From: Cellulomonas fimi
Lineage (GTDB): Bacteria; Actinomycetota; Actinomycetes; Actinomycetales; Cellulomonadaceae
Length of the DNA: 64,000 bases
Direction: 5' to 3'
Assembly (NCBI RefSeq): GCF_028583725.1
Contig: NZ_CP110680.1
Coordinates: forward strand, 1,674,001-1,738,000
Shown: positions 51,443-61,352 of the stretch, one piece after another
Numbering within the stretch: position 1 is the stretch's first letter
Layout of the letters: every line of letters begins with the position of its first letter
Notes under the pieces: model-generated
The model's input: the letters and a program-made list of their open reading frames with translations, nothing else
Told to the model about the DNA's origin: nothing
Database searches by the model: none
Position numbers and translations under genes: made by a program

Positions 51443-52281
51443 TGGCGCGGCTCCGGGTGGTCCACACGTCGACGTTCCGGTACGCCGGGCCGGTGGCGGC
51501 GTCGTACAACGAGGCACGCATGACGCCGCTGTCGCAGGTGGGGCAGACGGTGCTGGAGTCGCGGGTCGAGGTCAAGCCGCACACGTGGTGGCACGAGTAC
51601 CGCGACTACTGGGGCAGCGCGGTGACGGCGTTCGAGGTGCTCGCGCCGCACGAGTCGCTCGTCATCACGGCGGAGCACGTGGTCGACGTCGCGGAGCGGG
51701 TGCCCGGCCGGGCGCCGGTCGGGTGGGACGTCCTGCGCGGTGCGGACCTGCGGGACCGGCTCGCGGAGTTCCTCGCGGACACGCCCACGACCGAGCCGCC
51801 CGAGGAGGTCGTCGCGCTCGCGCGCGAGGCGGCCGACGGGCTCGAGCCGGCGCAGGCCGCCGAGGCGGTGTGCCGCGTGCTGCGCGACCGCGTCGACTAC
51901 ATCCCGGGCGCGACGACGGTGCACACCCCGGCGACGGAGGCGTGGGCCGCGGGCGCGGGCGTGTGCCAGGACATCGCGCACCTCGCGGTCGGGGCGCTGC
52001 GCAGCATCGGCATCCCGGCGCGCTACGTGTCCGGGTACCTGCACCCGCGGTTCGACGCGCCCGTGGGCGAGACGGTGAGCGGCGAGTCGCACGCGTGGGT
52101 CGAGTGGTGGACGGGCGAGTGGACGGCGTACGACCCGACGAACCGCGTCCCGGTGGGGGAGCACCACGTCGTGCTGGCGCGCGGGCGGTCGTACGACGAC
52201 GTGCCGCCGCTGCGCGGGATCTACGCGGGCGCGGGGACGCAGGAGCTCGCGGTCGAGGTGCGGATCACGCGCGAGGCGTGA
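51442..52281 (+). CDS. Transglutaminase-like cysteine protease family protein
   Basis: A 279-residue protein with an N-terminal beta domain (LRVVHTSTFRYAGPVAASYNEARMTP) and a papain-like transglutaminase core: Cys175 in GAGVCQDIAHL, His217 in SGESHAWVEWW and Asp231 in YDPTN form the triad. It may hydrolyse or transfer an amide made by the ATP-grasp partner. GGGGAGG precedes the GTG. It is the last gene of the three-gene operon. Confidence 0.9.
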   Translation: MARLRVVHTSTFRYAGPVAASYNEARMTPLSQVGQTVLESRVEVKPHTWWHEYRDYWGSAVTAFEVLAPHESLVITAEHVVDVAERVPGRAPVGWDVLRGADLRDRLAEFLADTPTTEPPEEVVALAREAADGLEPAQAAEAVCRVLRDRVDYIPGATTVHTPATEAWAAGAGVCQDIAHLAVGALRSIGIPARYVSGYLHPRFDAPVGETVSGESHAWVEWWTGEWTAYDPTNRVPVGEHHVVLARGRSYDDVPPLRGIYAGAGTQELAVEVRITREA

Positions 52282-52343
52282 CTCGCGGTCCTCGCGAGAG
52301 GTCCCGGCGCACGGCCGGGCGTGACCTGCTCGTCCGGCGGGCC

Positions 52344-53060
52344 TCACGGCGTGAGCCGGCGGGCGAGCGCGTCGTCGAGCGCAGCACGGTCGCCGTCGAC
52401 CCCGAGCCCGTCGTCGTCGGGCGTCCGACGCCCCCACACGAGCAGCGCGAGGTCCTGCGCGGCCCCGCGGACGGTCACCGCGGGCGCGCCGTCGCCGCCG
52501 AGCGACCAGGTCGCGCGCGCGGCCGGGCGCAGGTCCGTCGCGACGAGCGCGACCGGTGCGGGCAGCGGCTCCATGCGGCCGAGGTGCTCCTGGCGCGGCT
52601 GCATGACGGTCACGACCTCGTCGACGGTGTCGGCCCAGACGGCGGGGTCGACGTCGAGCGGCAGGCCGCCCGCGGTGCGCAGGTCCCACAGGTGCACGAG
52701 GGTCTCGTGGAGCTGGCGGCGGTGCCAGAACGACGCCGGCCCGGGCCCGACGAGGGTGCTCGCGGGCGCGTCGGGGCCGAGCGCCGTGAGGGTGTCCCGC
52801 AGCTCGGCCGCGCACGTCGCGTAGAGGTCGACGAGGTCGAACGGCCCGCGGCCGAGCGGCGTCTCGCGGCGACGGCTCGCCTGCCCGGACGCCCAGTGGT
52901 GGACCCGTGCGAGGTGCACGACGAGGTCGCGCACACGCCAGCGGCCGCACCACGGCACCCGCGTCGTCGGGTCGACCAGCGGGATCGTCGCGAGGAACTC
53001 GTCCTGCAGGGCCCCGAGGAGCCGCAGGTGGTCGAGCGAGGCGGTCACGTCCGTCGTCAT
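52344..53060 (-). CDS. Mycothiol-dependent maleylpyruvate isomerase family protein (TIGR03083)
   Basis: A 238-residue DinB-like helical-bundle protein: [29 protein letters not shown] carries the metal His, and [20 protein letters not shown] supplies the His-x3-His pair. This family is typical of mycothiol-producing actinobacteria. The substrate is unknown. The ATG at 53060 begins the conserved part. It converges on the transglutaminase gene and is divergent from lepA. Confidence 0.87.
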   Translation of the reverse strand: MTTDVTASLDHLRLLGALQDEFLATIPLVDPTTRVPWCGRWRVRDLVVHLARVHHWASGQASRRRETPLGRGPFDLVDLYATCAAELRDTLTALGPDAPASTLVGPGPASFWHRRQLHETLVHLWDLRTAGGLPLDVDPAVWADTVDEVVTVMQPRQEHLGRMEPLPAPVALVATDLRPAARATWSLGGDGAPAVTVRGAAQDLALLVWGRRTPDDDGLGVDGDRAALDDALARRLTP

Positions 53061-53170
53061 GGGACCATGGTGGCGTCGACCGCCCACGCGCCGTCAGGTG
53101 CAGGGCCGTCACCGACCGTCCGTCGGGCGCCACGCCGGCGCCCCACCACCGAAACCGGGAGCCGTCCGCG

Positions 53171-55051
53171 TTGTCCCCGATCCCGAGCGCCGCCGCCACG
53201 TCGCGCATCCGCCCCGCGGCCACCGCGCCCGAGCTGCTGCGCAACTTCTGCATCATCGCGCACATCGACCACGGCAAGTCGACGCTGGCCGACCGGATGC
53301 TGCAGCTCACGGGCGTCGTCGACGCGCGCGCGATGCGGGCGCAGTACCTGGACCGCATGGACATCGAGCGCGAGCGCGGCATCACGATCAAGTCGCAGGC
53401 CGTGCGCATGCCGTGGGGCGTCGGCGACCAGGCGTACGCGCTCAACATGATCGACACGCCGGGGCACGTCGACTTCACGTACGAGGTGTCGCGGTCGCTG
53501 GCCGCGTGCGAGGGCGCGGTGCTGCTGGTCGACGCGGCGCAGGGCATCGAGGCGCAGACGCTCGCCAACCTGTACCTGGCGCTCGAGAACGACCTGCAGA
53601 TCATCCCGGTGCTCAACAAGATCGACCTGCCGGCGGCGCAGCCGGAGAAGTACGCGGAGGAGCTCGCGGGCCTCATCGGCGGCGACCCCGCGGACTGCCT
53701 CAAGGTGTCGGGCAAGACGGGCGAGGGCGTCGAGGCGCTGCTCGACCGCATCGTCGAGCTCGTGCCCGCACCCGTGGGCGACGCCGACAAGCCGGCGCGC
53801 GCGATGATCTTCGACTCCGTGTACGACACGTACCGCGGCGTCGTCACGTACGTCCGCGTCGTCGACGGCAACCTCAACCCGCGCGAACGCATCGCGATGA
53901 TGTCGACCAAGGCGACGCACGAGCTCCTGGAGATCGGCGTCATCTCGCCCGAGCCCGTCCCGACGCAGGGCCTGGGCGTCGGCGAGGTCGGCTACCTCAT
54001 CACGGGCGTGAAGGACGTGCGCCAGTCGAAGGTCGGCGACACCGTCACGAACGCGAGCAAGCCGGCCGCCGAGGCGCTGGGCGGCTACTCCGACCCCAAG
54101 CCGATGGTGTTCTCGGGGCTCTACCCGATCGACGGGTCGGACTACCCGGCGCTGCGCGACGCGCTCGACAAGCTCAAGCTCAACGACGCCGCGCTCAACT
54201 ACGAGCCGGAGACGTCGGTCGCGCTGGGCTTCGGGTTCCGCGTCGGCTTCCTCGGCCTGCTCCACCTGGAGATCGTGCGCGAGCGGCTCGAGCGCGAGTT
54301 CGACCTCGACCTCATCTCGACCGCGCCGAACGTCGTCTACGACGTCGACCTGGAGGACCGCACGACGGTCCGCGTGACCAACCCGAGCGAGTTCCCGGGC
54401 GGCAAGATCGGCGCGGTGCACGAGCCGATCGTCAAGGCGACGATCCTCGCGCCCAGCGAGTTCATCGGCGCGATCATGGAGCTCTGCCAGGGCAAGCGCG
54501 GCGACCTGCAGGGCATGGACTACCTGTCCGAGGACCGCGTCGAGATGCGCTACATCCTCCCCATGGCCGAGATCGTCTTCGACTTCTTCGACCAGCTGAA
54601 GTCGCGCACGCGCGGCTACGCGAGTCTCGACTACGAGCCCATCGGCGAGCAGACGGCCGACCTCGTCAAGGTCGACATCCTGCTGCAGGGCGAGACGGTC
54701 GACGCGTTCAGCGCGATCGTGCACAAGGACAAGGCCTACGCGTACGGCGTCATGATGGCGACCAAGCTCAAGGACCTCATCCCGCGCCAGCAGTTCGAGG
54801 TGCCGATCCAGGCCGCCATCGGCTCGCGGATCATCGCGCGCGAGACGATCCGCGCGATCCGCAAGGACGTCCTCGCGAAGTGCTACGGCGGCGACATCAC
54901 CCGGAAGCGCAAGCTGCTCGAGAAGCAGAAGGAGGGCAAGAAGCGCATGAAGACCATCGGCCGGGTCGACGTGCCGCAGGAGGCCTTCATCGCCGCGCTG
55001 TCGTCCGACGCCGGCGGCGGCAAGGACGCGAAGGACGCGAAGAAGAAGTGA
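53171..55051 (+). CDS. lepA: Elongation factor 4 (ribosome back-translocating GTPase)
   Basis: A 626-residue translational GTPase with G1 [10 protein letters not shown]2/G3 region [12 protein letters not shown] and DTPGHVDF, G4 NKIDL, and the LepA-specific C-terminal domain ([39 protein letters not shown], split between residues 560 and 600). It acts on stalled or mis-translocated ribosomes. The only suitable start is the TTG at 53171, giving SPIPS, the usual actinobacterial LepA N-terminus; the longer open frame upstream is shadow. It overlaps the next gene as GTGA. Confidence 0.97.
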   Translation: MSPIPSAAATSRIRPAATAPELLRNFCIIAHIDHGKSTLADRMLQLTGVVDARAMRAQYLDRMDIERERGITIKSQAVRMPWGVGDQAYALNMIDTPGHVDFTYEVSRSLAACEGAVLLVDAAQGIEAQTLANLYLALENDLQIIPVLNKIDLPAAQPEKYAEELAGLIGGDPADCLKVSGKTGEGVEALLDRIVELVPAPVGDADKPARAMIFDSVYDTYRGVVTYVRVVDGNLNPRERIAMMSTKATHELLEIGVISPEPVPTQGLGVGEVGYLITGVKDVRQSKVGDTVTNASKPAAEALGGYSDPKPMVFSGLYPIDGSDYPALRDALDKLKLNDAALNYEPETSVALGFGFRVGFLGLLHLEIVRERLEREFDLDLISTAPNVVYDVDLEDRTTVRVTNPSEFPGGKIGAVHEPIVKATILAPSEFIGAIMELCQGKRGDLQGMDYLSEDRVEMRYILPMAEIVFDFFDQLKSRTRGYASLDYEPIGEQTADLVKVDILLQGETVDAFSAIVHKDKAYAYGVMMATKLKDLIPRQQFEVPIQAAIGSRIIARETIRAIRKDVLAKCYGGDITRKRKLLEKQKEGKKRMKTIGRVDVPQEAFIAALSSDAGGGKDAKDAKKK

Positions 55052-55854
55052 CCGACGCCGCCCGTCGTCGCCGCCGGTTCGCCGAGCTGCACGCCGGCCC
55101 GGCGACGTTCCTGCTGCCGAACCCGTGGGACGTCGGTTCCGCGCGGCTGCTCGTGCACGAGGGCTTCGAGGCGCTCGCGACGACGAGCAGCGGACTCGCG
55201 TGGTCGCTCGGCACCGAGGACCAGCACGTCACGCGCGACCAGCTGCTCGCGCACGTCCGCACGCTGGTCGCGGCCGTGGACGTGCCCGTGCACGTCGACG
55301 CCGAGCGGGGCTACGCGGACGATCTCGACGGTGTCGGCGAGACCGTCGCGCTGCTCCACGACGCGGGCGCCGCGGGCTGCTCGATCGAGGACTACGACCC
55401 GGTGACCGGTGCGGTCGAGCCGCTCGACGCGGCCGTCGCGCGCGTCGCCGCCGCCGCGGAGGCGGCGCACCGGGACGGGGACCCGCTGCTCCTGACGGCG
55501 CGCTGCGAGAACCACCTCTACGGGGTCGACGACCTCGACGACACCGTGACGCGGCTGCGCGCCTACGCCGCGGCGGGGGCCGACTGCGTCTACGCGCCCG
55601 GCCTCACGACCGTCGAGCAGATCGCGACCGTCGTGCGCGCGGTCGACGTGCCCGTCAACGTGCTCGCATGGCCCGACGGCCCCACGGTCGCCGAGATCGC
55701 CGCCACCGGCGCCCGGCGGGTGTCGACCGGAGGTGCCCTCGCGTCCGCCGCGTACGGCGCGCTCGTGTCCGCCGCGCGCGAGCTGCGCACCGACGGCACG
55801 ACGACGTTCCGGCGGCGCGGGCTGACGCCCGCCGACCGTGAGGCGTTCCGCTGA
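55048..55854 (+). CDS. Isocitrate lyase/PEP mutase family protein
   Basis: A 268-residue TIM-barrel of the phosphoenolpyruvate mutase superfamily: [36 protein letters not shown] (Mg2+ Asp/Glu), [10 protein letters not shown] and ARCENHLYG. The catalytic Cys of isocitrate lyase (KKCGH) is absent, so a carboxy-phosphonoenolpyruvate-mutase- or oxaloacetase-like activity is possible. It is inserted between lepA and hemW, overlapping both by four and one bases, so the three are one transcript. Confidence 0.87.
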   Translation: MTDAARRRRRFAELHAGPATFLLPNPWDVGSARLLVHEGFEALATTSSGLAWSLGTEDQHVTRDQLLAHVRTLVAAVDVPVHVDAERGYADDLDGVGETVALLHDAGAAGCSIEDYDPVTGAVEPLDAAVARVAAAAEAAHRDGDPLLLTARCENHLYGVDDLDDTVTRLRAYAAAGADCVYAPGLTTVEQIATVVRAVDVPVNVLAWPDGPTVAEIAATGARRVSTGGALASAAYGALVSAARELRTDGTTTFRRRGLTPADREAFR

Positions 55855-57110
55855 TGGCCCCCGCGCTGCCCGACGGCGACGCCGCCCCCGACGACGGCGC
55901 GCTGCCCGCCTCCGTCGTCGCCGGGGCCGAGGGGCGCGCGTTCGGCGTGTACCTGCACGTGCCGTTCTGCACCGTGCGCTGCGGGTACTGCGACTTCAAC
56001 ACCTACACCGCGACCGAGCTCGGCGGCGGCGCGAGCCAGTCGTCGTACGCGGCGACGGCCCTCGCGGAGATCGCCCTCGCGGGGCGCGTGCTCGACGCGG
56101 CCGGCCTGCCCCCACGGCCCGTCTCGACGGTCTTCGTCGGCGGCGGCACGCCGACCGTCCTCCCGGTCGACGACCTCGCCCGCCTGCTGGGCGACGTCCG
56201 CGACACGTGGGGCCTTGCCCCGGATGTCGAGGTGACGACCGAGGCCAACCCCGACTCCGTGACACCCGAGTCGCTGGCCGGGCTCGCGGCGGCCGGATTC
56301 ACGCGCGTGTCGTTCGGCATGCAGTCCGCGGTGCCGCACGTCCTCGCGACGCTCGACCGCACGCACGACCCGCGTCGCATCCCCGACGTCGTGCGGTGGG
56401 CGCGCGACGCCGGGCTCGCGGTGTCCCTGGACCTCATCTACGGCACGCCGGGGGAGTCGCTCGACGACTGGCGCACGAGCGTCGAGACCGCGCTCGCGAC
56501 CGGGGTCGATCACGTCTCGGCGTACGCCCTCGTCGTCGAGGAGGGCACGCGCATGGCCGTGCAGGTCCGCCGCGGCGACCTCCCGCCGACCGACCCGGAC
56601 GACCAGGCGGCGAAGTACGAGCTCGCCGACGACCTGCTCGCCGCCGCGGGACTGGGCTGGTACGAGGTCAGCAACTGGGCACGCACGCCCGCCGACGCGT
56701 GTCGCCACAACCTCGCGTACTGGCGCGGCGACGACTGGTGGGGGATCGGCCCCGGCGCGCACAGCCACGTCGGCGGCGTGCGCTGGTGGAACGTCAAGCA
56801 CCCCCGCGCCTACGCCGACCGTCTGGCCCGAGGGCTGAGCCCCGCCGCAGGACGCGAGACCGTCGACGGTGAGTCGGCGGCGCTCGAGCGCCTCATGCTC
56901 GGCGTCCGCATGGCCGAGGGCCTGCCCATCGCGGAGCTCCCGACCGACGCACGCCGCGAGGTCGCCGGGCTGGTCGCCGACGGGCTCGTCGACGGCCGCG
57001 CCGCCCTCGCACGCCCCGCGCCGGGCGACCCGTCACCCGGCGGCCGCCTCGTGCTCACGCGGCGCGGCCGGCTGCTCGCCGACGCCGTGGTCCGCACCCT
57101 CGCAGCCTGA
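55854..57110 (+). CDS. hemW: Radical SAM heme chaperone HemW
   Basis: A 418-residue radical SAM protein. HVPFCTVRCGYCDFNTYT carries Cys39, Cys43 and Cys46 for the 4Fe-4S cluster, with the extra aromatic context of the HemN/HemW group; FVGGGTPT, SFGMQS and DLIYGTPGES follow. The family was long annotated as oxygen-independent coproporphyrinogen oxidase; the lepA-hemW-hrcA neighbourhood is that of HemW, which delivers heme. A 25-residue N-terminal extension precedes the domain. Its ATG shares a base with the preceding stop codon. Confidence 0.95.
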   Translation: MAPALPDGDAAPDDGALPASVVAGAEGRAFGVYLHVPFCTVRCGYCDFNTYTATELGGGASQSSYAATALAEIALAGRVLDAAGLPPRPVSTVFVGGGTPTVLPVDDLARLLGDVRDTWGLAPDVEVTTEANPDSVTPESLAGLAAAGFTRVSFGMQSAVPHVLATLDRTHDPRRIPDVVRWARDAGLAVSLDLIYGTPGESLDDWRTSVETALATGVDHVSAYALVVEEGTRMAVQVRRGDLPPTDPDDQAAKYELADDLLAAAGLGWYEVSNWARTPADACRHNLAYWRGDDWWGIGPGAHSHVGGVRWWNVKHPRAYADRLARGLSPAAGRETVDGESAALERLMLGVRMAEGLPIAELPTDARREVAGLVADGLVDGRAALARPAPGDPSPGGRLVLTRRGRLLADAVVRTLAA

Positions 57111-57126
57111 CCACGACGTCCGGACG

Positions 57127-57167
57127 CGACGAGGGCGCCACCCGCGGAACGGGTGGCGCCCTCGTCG
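57127..57167. terminator. Bidirectional terminator hairpin between hemW and the DUF4870 genes
   Basis: An 18-bp perfect stem, arms CGACGAGGGCGCCACCCG and CGGGTGGCGCCCTCGTCG, with loop CGGAA. It lies between convergent genes with 16 bp to spare on either side. No T-run, but the stability is extreme. Confidence 0.8.
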
Positions 57168-57182
57168 TGAGGTGCTGCGGTG

Positions 57183-57686
57183 TCAGCTGACCATGCGGAT
57201 GTTCAGCGGGTAGCGGTACCACTCCCACCGGCTGGTGGCCACGGCGGCGAGGATGCCGAAGACGACCTGCACGACCCAGACGGCGAGCACGATCAGCAGG
57301 CCGATCCCGATGATGCTGAGGATGCCGCCGACGACGTAGGCGATGAGCAGCGTGAGCTGGAAGTTCAGCGACTCCTTGGCGTGGTGCTCGAGGAACGGGC
57401 CGCGGCCGCGGAACACGAGCCAGATGACGAGCGGCGCGAGGAAGCCGACGCCCACGATCGGCAGGACGTGCCCCACGATCGCCCACGTCTTCTCGTCGTC
57501 GGGGCGCAGCGGCGCGGCGGGCTGCGCGTAGCCGCCGGGTGCGCCGGCGTAGGGCTGCTGGGCGCCGTACTGCGCGCCGTAGGGCTGCTGAGCGTACGGC
57601 TGGCCGGCGGGGTCACCCGCGGGCTGGCCGGGGGTGGCGTTCGGGTCGGGCTGCTTGGCGAACGGGTCGGGCTGCGGGGTGGTCAT
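57183..57686 (-). CDS. DUF4870 membrane protein with Gln/Tyr/Pro/Gly-rich N-terminus
   Basis: A 167-residue protein. About 60 residues of PYGAQQPY-like low complexity are followed by three or four hydrophobic segments in the DUF4870 pattern (TWAIVGHVLPIVGVGFLAPLVIWLV; FQLTLLIAYVVGGILSIIGIGLLIVLAVWVVQVVFGILAAVA; WYRYPLNIRMV). Function unknown. Its ATG overlaps the stop codon of the second DUF4870 gene as ATGA. Confidence 0.85.
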   Translation of the reverse strand: MTTPQPDPFAKQPDPNATPGQPAGDPAGQPYAQQPYGAQYGAQQPYAGAPGGYAQPAAPLRPDDEKTWAIVGHVLPIVGVGFLAPLVIWLVFRGRGPFLEHHAKESLNFQLTLLIAYVVGGILSIIGIGLLIVLAVWVVQVVFGILAAVATSRWEWYRYPLNIRMVS

Positions 57687-58063
57687 CGCACGAGCTCCAG
57701 CGAGAAGGGGTAACGGTACGAGCCGCCCTTGTTGACGGCTACGGCTGCGAGGATCGACAGGACGAGGCTGATGATGCCGATGCCGATGATCGCGATCCAG
57801 CCGATCACTCCGATGGCGGGCAGGTTCTCGACGATCTTGGCGACGACGAGACCCACCAGCAGCGTGAGCTGGAAGTTGAGGGCGACGCGGGCCTGCTCGG
57901 CCGCCTGGCCGCCGCGCTCGCGGTGCACGAGCCAGATGACGAGCGCCGGCACCCACCCGATGAAGAAGTAGGCCAGGATCCCGCCCAGGTGCGCGAGGGT
58001 GGCCCACGTGCGGGCCTGGTCCGCGCCGGACGGGTGGTGGACCGGCTGCTGCTCGTACGACAT
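57683..58063 (-). CDS. DUF4870 membrane protein
   Basis: A 126-residue paralogue of its downstream neighbour, with a short N-terminus (MSYEQQPVHHPSG) and the same helices (TWATLAHLGGILAYFFIGWVPALVIWLVHRER; FQLTLLVGLVVAKIVENLPAIGVIGWIAIIGIGIISLVLSIL; SYRYPFSLELVR), split here for length. The tandem pair is probably co-transcribed and may form a heteromeric membrane protein. Function unknown. Confidence 0.85.
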   Translation of the reverse strand: MSYEQQPVHHPSGADQARTWATLAHLGGILAYFFIGWVPALVIWLVHRERGGQAAEQARVALNFQLTLLVGLVVAKIVENLPAIGVIGWIAIIGIGIISLVLSILAAVAVNKGGSYRYPFSLELVR

Positions 58064-58300
58064 CGCGCTCCTCGTGCAGGGGCCGGCCGGCGCGGGGCCG
58101 GCCGGGACGTGGCGGGCCGTTCGGCCGCGTGCCTCCCCACGTCGGAGCGGGCGAGGCAGCGCGAGCCTACCGACCCGGGGGGACGCGCGCCCAGGGTTCA
58201 CCCGGAGGTGAGATGTCCGGTCTGCGTGGTTCCTTGACACGCCGTGCGCCGCGCCGATTCGATCCGACTGGGCGACTCGGCCCGCGACAGGAGGCGACGC

Positions 58301-59212
58301 ATGAGCGAGAACCCCGGCGGAGAGCGCCGCGACGACGACCAGCGGCCCGACGTGCCGCTCGACAAGCCCGCCGCAGGCGGCTACCCGCCGCCGCCCGCGG
58401 CGCAGGGCTCGTACCCGCCGGTGCCTCCCGGTGGTGCGGGATACGGCCAGACGCCTCCCGCCGGCGGGTACCCGCCGCCGTCGGGCGCTCCGGCACCGGC
58501 GGGCTACGGGGCGCCGTCGGCCACCGCGCCGATCGGCGAGTCGCTGCAGTACGGCTGGCAGAAGTTCACGACGAACGGCGGCGTCTTCGTCGCGGCGACG
58601 CTGATCTGGCTGGCGATCGCGGCGGTCGTCGTCTTCCTGGTGACCCTGGTGTTCGGTGGGCTGACGGCGCTCGCCGACCCCGACGGCGACGGCGTCCCGA
58701 ACGGGATGGGGCTGGGCTTCTCGTTCGGCTTCGTCGTCATCTACACCGTCGCGTGGCTGGTGGCGTACCTCGTCCAGGCGGCGTTCGTGCGCGTGTCGCT
58801 CAACCTCACGTACGGCCGCCCGGTCACGCTCGGCGACTTCTTCCGCTTCGAGAGCTCGGGTCCGGTGATCCTCACGGCGCTGCTGCTGGCCGCGGTCAAC
58901 CTCGTCGTGGGCCTCGTCGCGTGGATCCCGCTGATCGGCTGGCTCGTGAGCGTCGCAGCGAACCTGCTCGTGCTGTTCACGCTGTGGTTCGTCATCGACA
59001 AGCAGCTCAGCCCGGTCGACGCGCTGCGGTCCAGCGTCCAGCTCGTCACCTCGAACCTCGCGACGACGATCCTGTTCTACCTGGTGGGCGGCGCGATCAT
59101 CTGGGCGGGCGCGATCCTGTGCGGCGTCGGCCTGCTGGTCGCCGTGCCGGTCGTGCTCGTCGCGACGTCGTACCTGTACCGCCGGCTGCTCGGTGAGCCG
59201 ATCGCGCCCTGA
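58301..59212 (+). CDS. Integral membrane protein with Pro/Gly/Tyr-rich N-terminal tail
   Basis: A 303-residue protein. Residues 1-85 are Pro-, Gly- and Tyr-rich (repeats of GGYPPPP type), then comes IGESLQYGWQKFTTNGGVFVAATLIWLAI and about five to six further hydrophobic segments, resembling DUF975/glycerophosphoryl-membrane-domain-like proteins. AGGAGG is six bases before the ATG. It is divergent from the DUF4870 pair, whose proteins carry similar Tyr/Pro/Gly tails, so the three may act together. Function unknown. Confidence 0.8.
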   Translation: MSENPGGERRDDDQRPDVPLDKPAAGGYPPPPAAQGSYPPVPPGGAGYGQTPPAGGYPPPSGAPAPAGYGAPSATAPIGESLQYGWQKFTTNGGVFVAATLIWLAIAAVVVFLVTLVFGGLTALADPDGDGVPNGMGLGFSFGFVVIYTVAWLVAYLVQAAFVRVSLNLTYGRPVTLGDFFRFESSGPVILTALLLAAVNLVVGLVAWIPLIGWLVSVAANLLVLFTLWFVIDKQLSPVDALRSSVQLVTSNLATTILFYLVGGAIIWAGAILCGVGLLVAVPVVLVATSYLYRRLLGEPIAP

Positions 59213-59265
59213 GGGCGGCCCCGACGGACGACCGACGCCCCGCCCGGGACCGCACCGGGCGGGGG

Positions 59266-60123
59266 TCAGGCCGTGACGAAGTCGATGAGCTCCTCGACGC
59301 GGCCGAGGAGACTCGGCTCCAGGTCGGCGTAGGTGCGGACGCTGCCGAGGATCCGCTTCCAGGCGTGCGCGACGTCGGCCTGGTCGGCGGCGGGCCAGCC
59401 GAGCTCGCGCAGGATGCCGTGCTTCCACTCGGTGCCGCGCTCGATCGTCGGCCAGCGGTCGAGACCGAGCCGCTGCGGGCGGACCGCCTGCCACACGTCG
59501 ACGTAGGGGTGACCGAGCACGAGCACCGTCCCGGCGGGGGCGGAGCGGGTGACCTCGGCGGCGATCCGGCTCTCCTTGGAGCCGGGCACGAGGTGGTCGA
59601 CGAGCACGCCCAGCCGCCGGCCCGGCCCGGGCGCGAACGTGCGCACCGCGTCGGGCAGGTGGTCGACGCCGTCGAGCAGCTCGACGACGACGCCCTCGAG
59701 CCGCAGGTCGTCGCCCCACACCTTCTCGACGAGTTCGGCGTCGTGCTTGCCCTCGACCCAGATGCGGCTGCCGCGCGCGACGCGCGCCTGCGCACCCTGG
59801 ACCGCGCGCGAGCCGGACGCGGTGCGCGTCGGGGCCGCGGGCGCCGTGGCGCGCACGGGGGCGGTGAGTTCGACCGGCTCGCCGTCGACCCAGAACCCCG
59901 GTCCGAGCGGGAACGTCCGCGTGCGGCCGCGCCGGTCCTCCAGCACGACGACGTGCATGCCGCCCGACTTCTCGACGCGGACGACGGCGCCGACCCACCC
60001 GGTCGTCACCTCCTCGACGACGAGCCCCGCATCGGCGGCCTGGGGCCGTGACGTGCGGGCCGGGCGGTGGTGGGCGGAGCCGGAGCCCCCGAGCACGTCC
60101 GAGCCGTAGCGGTCCTGAGTCAC
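59266..60123 (-). CDS. DUF3097 family protein
   Basis: A 285-residue protein conserved in actinobacteria: VVEEVTTGWVGAVVRVEKSGGMHVVVLEDRRGRTRTFPLGPGFWVDGEPV at the N-terminus (split by several glycine turns) and IWVEGKHDAELVEKVWGDDLR, VLVDHLVPGSKESRIA and LGHPYVDVWQAVRP in the C-terminal half, which looks like a Toprim-like fold. No function is known. The GTG at 60123 follows TAGAGT (60136-60131, minus strand) at seven bases, so it is leaderless. It is divergent from hrcA. Confidence 0.85.
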   Translation of the reverse strand: MTQDRYGSDVLGGSGSAHHRPARTSRPQAADAGLVVEEVTTGWVGAVVRVEKSGGMHVVVLEDRRGRTRTFPLGPGFWVDGEPVELTAPVRATAPAAPTRTASGSRAVQGAQARVARGSRIWVEGKHDAELVEKVWGDDLRLEGVVVELLDGVDHLPDAVRTFAPGPGRRLGVLVDHLVPGSKESRIAAEVTRSAPAGTVLVLGHPYVDVWQAVRPQRLGLDRWPTIERGTEWKHGILRELGWPAADQADVAHAWKRILGSVRTYADLEPSLLGRVEELIDFVTA

Positions 60124-60178
60124 GCGCGGCACTCTAGGGCGCCGGTGCACCGGCCGGTGGAACGTCCGGGGCGCGGCG

Positions 60179-60210
60179 TAGGATTGGCACTCGGGCACGG
60201 CGAGTGCTAC
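60179..60210 (+). promoter_or_regulatory. hrcA promoter with CIRCE element
   Basis: The -10 box TAGGAT (60179-60184) runs into TTGGCACTC-N9-GAGTGCTAC (60184-60210), a CIRCE element with eight of nine arm positions of the TTAGCACTC/GAGTGCTAA consensus on each side. HrcA bound here would block its own operon until heat shock. Confidence 0.85.
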
Positions 60211-60259
60211 CCGCGGCGACCCGGTCGCGGCGGGTCCGGAGGACGTCGGGGAGGCGAGA

Positions 60260-61285
60260 GTGAGCGAGGACCGTCGGCTGGACGTGCTGCGCGCGATCGT
60301 CGAGGACTACGTCGCGACGCGTGAGCCCGTCGGGTCGCGTGCGCTCGTCGAGCGGCACGCGCTCGGGGTGTCGCCCGCGACGATCCGGAACGACATGGCG
60401 GCTCTCGAGGACGCCGGGTACATCGCGCAGCCCCACACGTCGGCGGGCCGCGTCCCGACGGACAAGGGCTACCGGCTGTTCGTCGACCGGCTCACGACGG
60501 TCAAGCCGATGTCGGCGGCCGAGCGCCGCGCGATCGGCGAGTTCCTCGACCACGCCGTCGACCTCGACGACGTGGTCGACCGTGCCGTGCGGCTCATCGC
60601 GCAGCTCACCGGGCAGGTCGCGGTCGTGCAGTACCCGTCGCTGCGCCGCTCGGCTCTGCGGCACGTCGAGCTCGTGACGGTGGGAGCACGCCACCTGCTC
60701 GTCGTGCTCATCACGGACACGGGACGCGTCGAGCAGCGCACCCTGGAGCAGGACCGTGACGTCGACGAGTCCGTCGTCGCGCAGCTGCGAGCGCGCCTCA
60801 ACGTCGCCGCGACCGGCCGGCGGCTGTCGGAGCTGCCGGACGCGTTCCGCGAGCTGCACGACGCGTTCGCGCCCGAGGACGCGCCGCTGGTCCGACAGGT
60901 CGTCGCCGTCGTCGAGGAGACGCTCGCGCAGGAGAGCGAGGAGCGGGTCGTGCTGGCCGGCACGGCGAACCTCGCCCGTGGCGGCGGCGTCGACTTCGCG
61001 CACTCGATCGGCCCGGTCCTGGAGGCGCTCGAGGAGCAGGTCGTCCTGCTCCGCCTGCTGTCCGAGATGGCCGAGGACCAGGCCGCCGTCAGCGTGCGGA
61101 TCGGCCGCGAGACGCAGCACGAGGGCCTGCTGGAGACGAGCTTCGTCACGACTGGCTACGGCGACGAGAGCGGCGCGGTCGTCGCGCGCGTCGGCTCGCT
61201 CGGCCCGCTGCGCATGGACTACCCCGGGACGATGACCGCCGTGCGCGCCGTCGCCCGCTACCTGACCCGCATCCTCGCCGGATGA
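60260..61285 (+). CDS. hrcA: Heat-inducible transcription repressor HrcA
   Basis: A 341-residue repressor of heat-shock genes. N-terminal winged helix: [23 protein letters not shown] and [36 protein letters not shown] (split here); then the GAF-like dimerisation domain. It binds CIRCE elements and is stabilised by GroEL. The GTG has GGGGAGG seven bases upstream. The CIRCE element in its promoter shows autoregulation, and dnaJ follows 67 bp downstream, probably in the same operon. Confidence 0.96.
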   Translation: MSEDRRLDVLRAIVEDYVATREPVGSRALVERHALGVSPATIRNDMAALEDAGYIAQPHTSAGRVPTDKGYRLFVDRLTTVKPMSAAERRAIGEFLDHAVDLDDVVDRAVRLIAQLTGQVAVVQYPSLRRSALRHVELVTVGARHLLVVLITDTGRVEQRTLEQDRDVDESVVAQLRARLNVAATGRRLSELPDAFRELHDAFAPEDAPLVRQVVAVVEETLAQESEERVVLAGTANLARGGGVDFAHSIGPVLEALEEQVVLLRLLSEMAEDQAAVSVRIGRETQHEGLLETSFVTTGYGDESGAVVARVGSLGPLRMDYPGTMTAVRAVARYLTRILAG

Positions 61286-61352
61286 GCCCGCTGCGGCGTC
61301 CCCGGCCCGTCCCCACCGCCTGCCTGAGCACAGGAAGCGAGCGCACCCGAAC

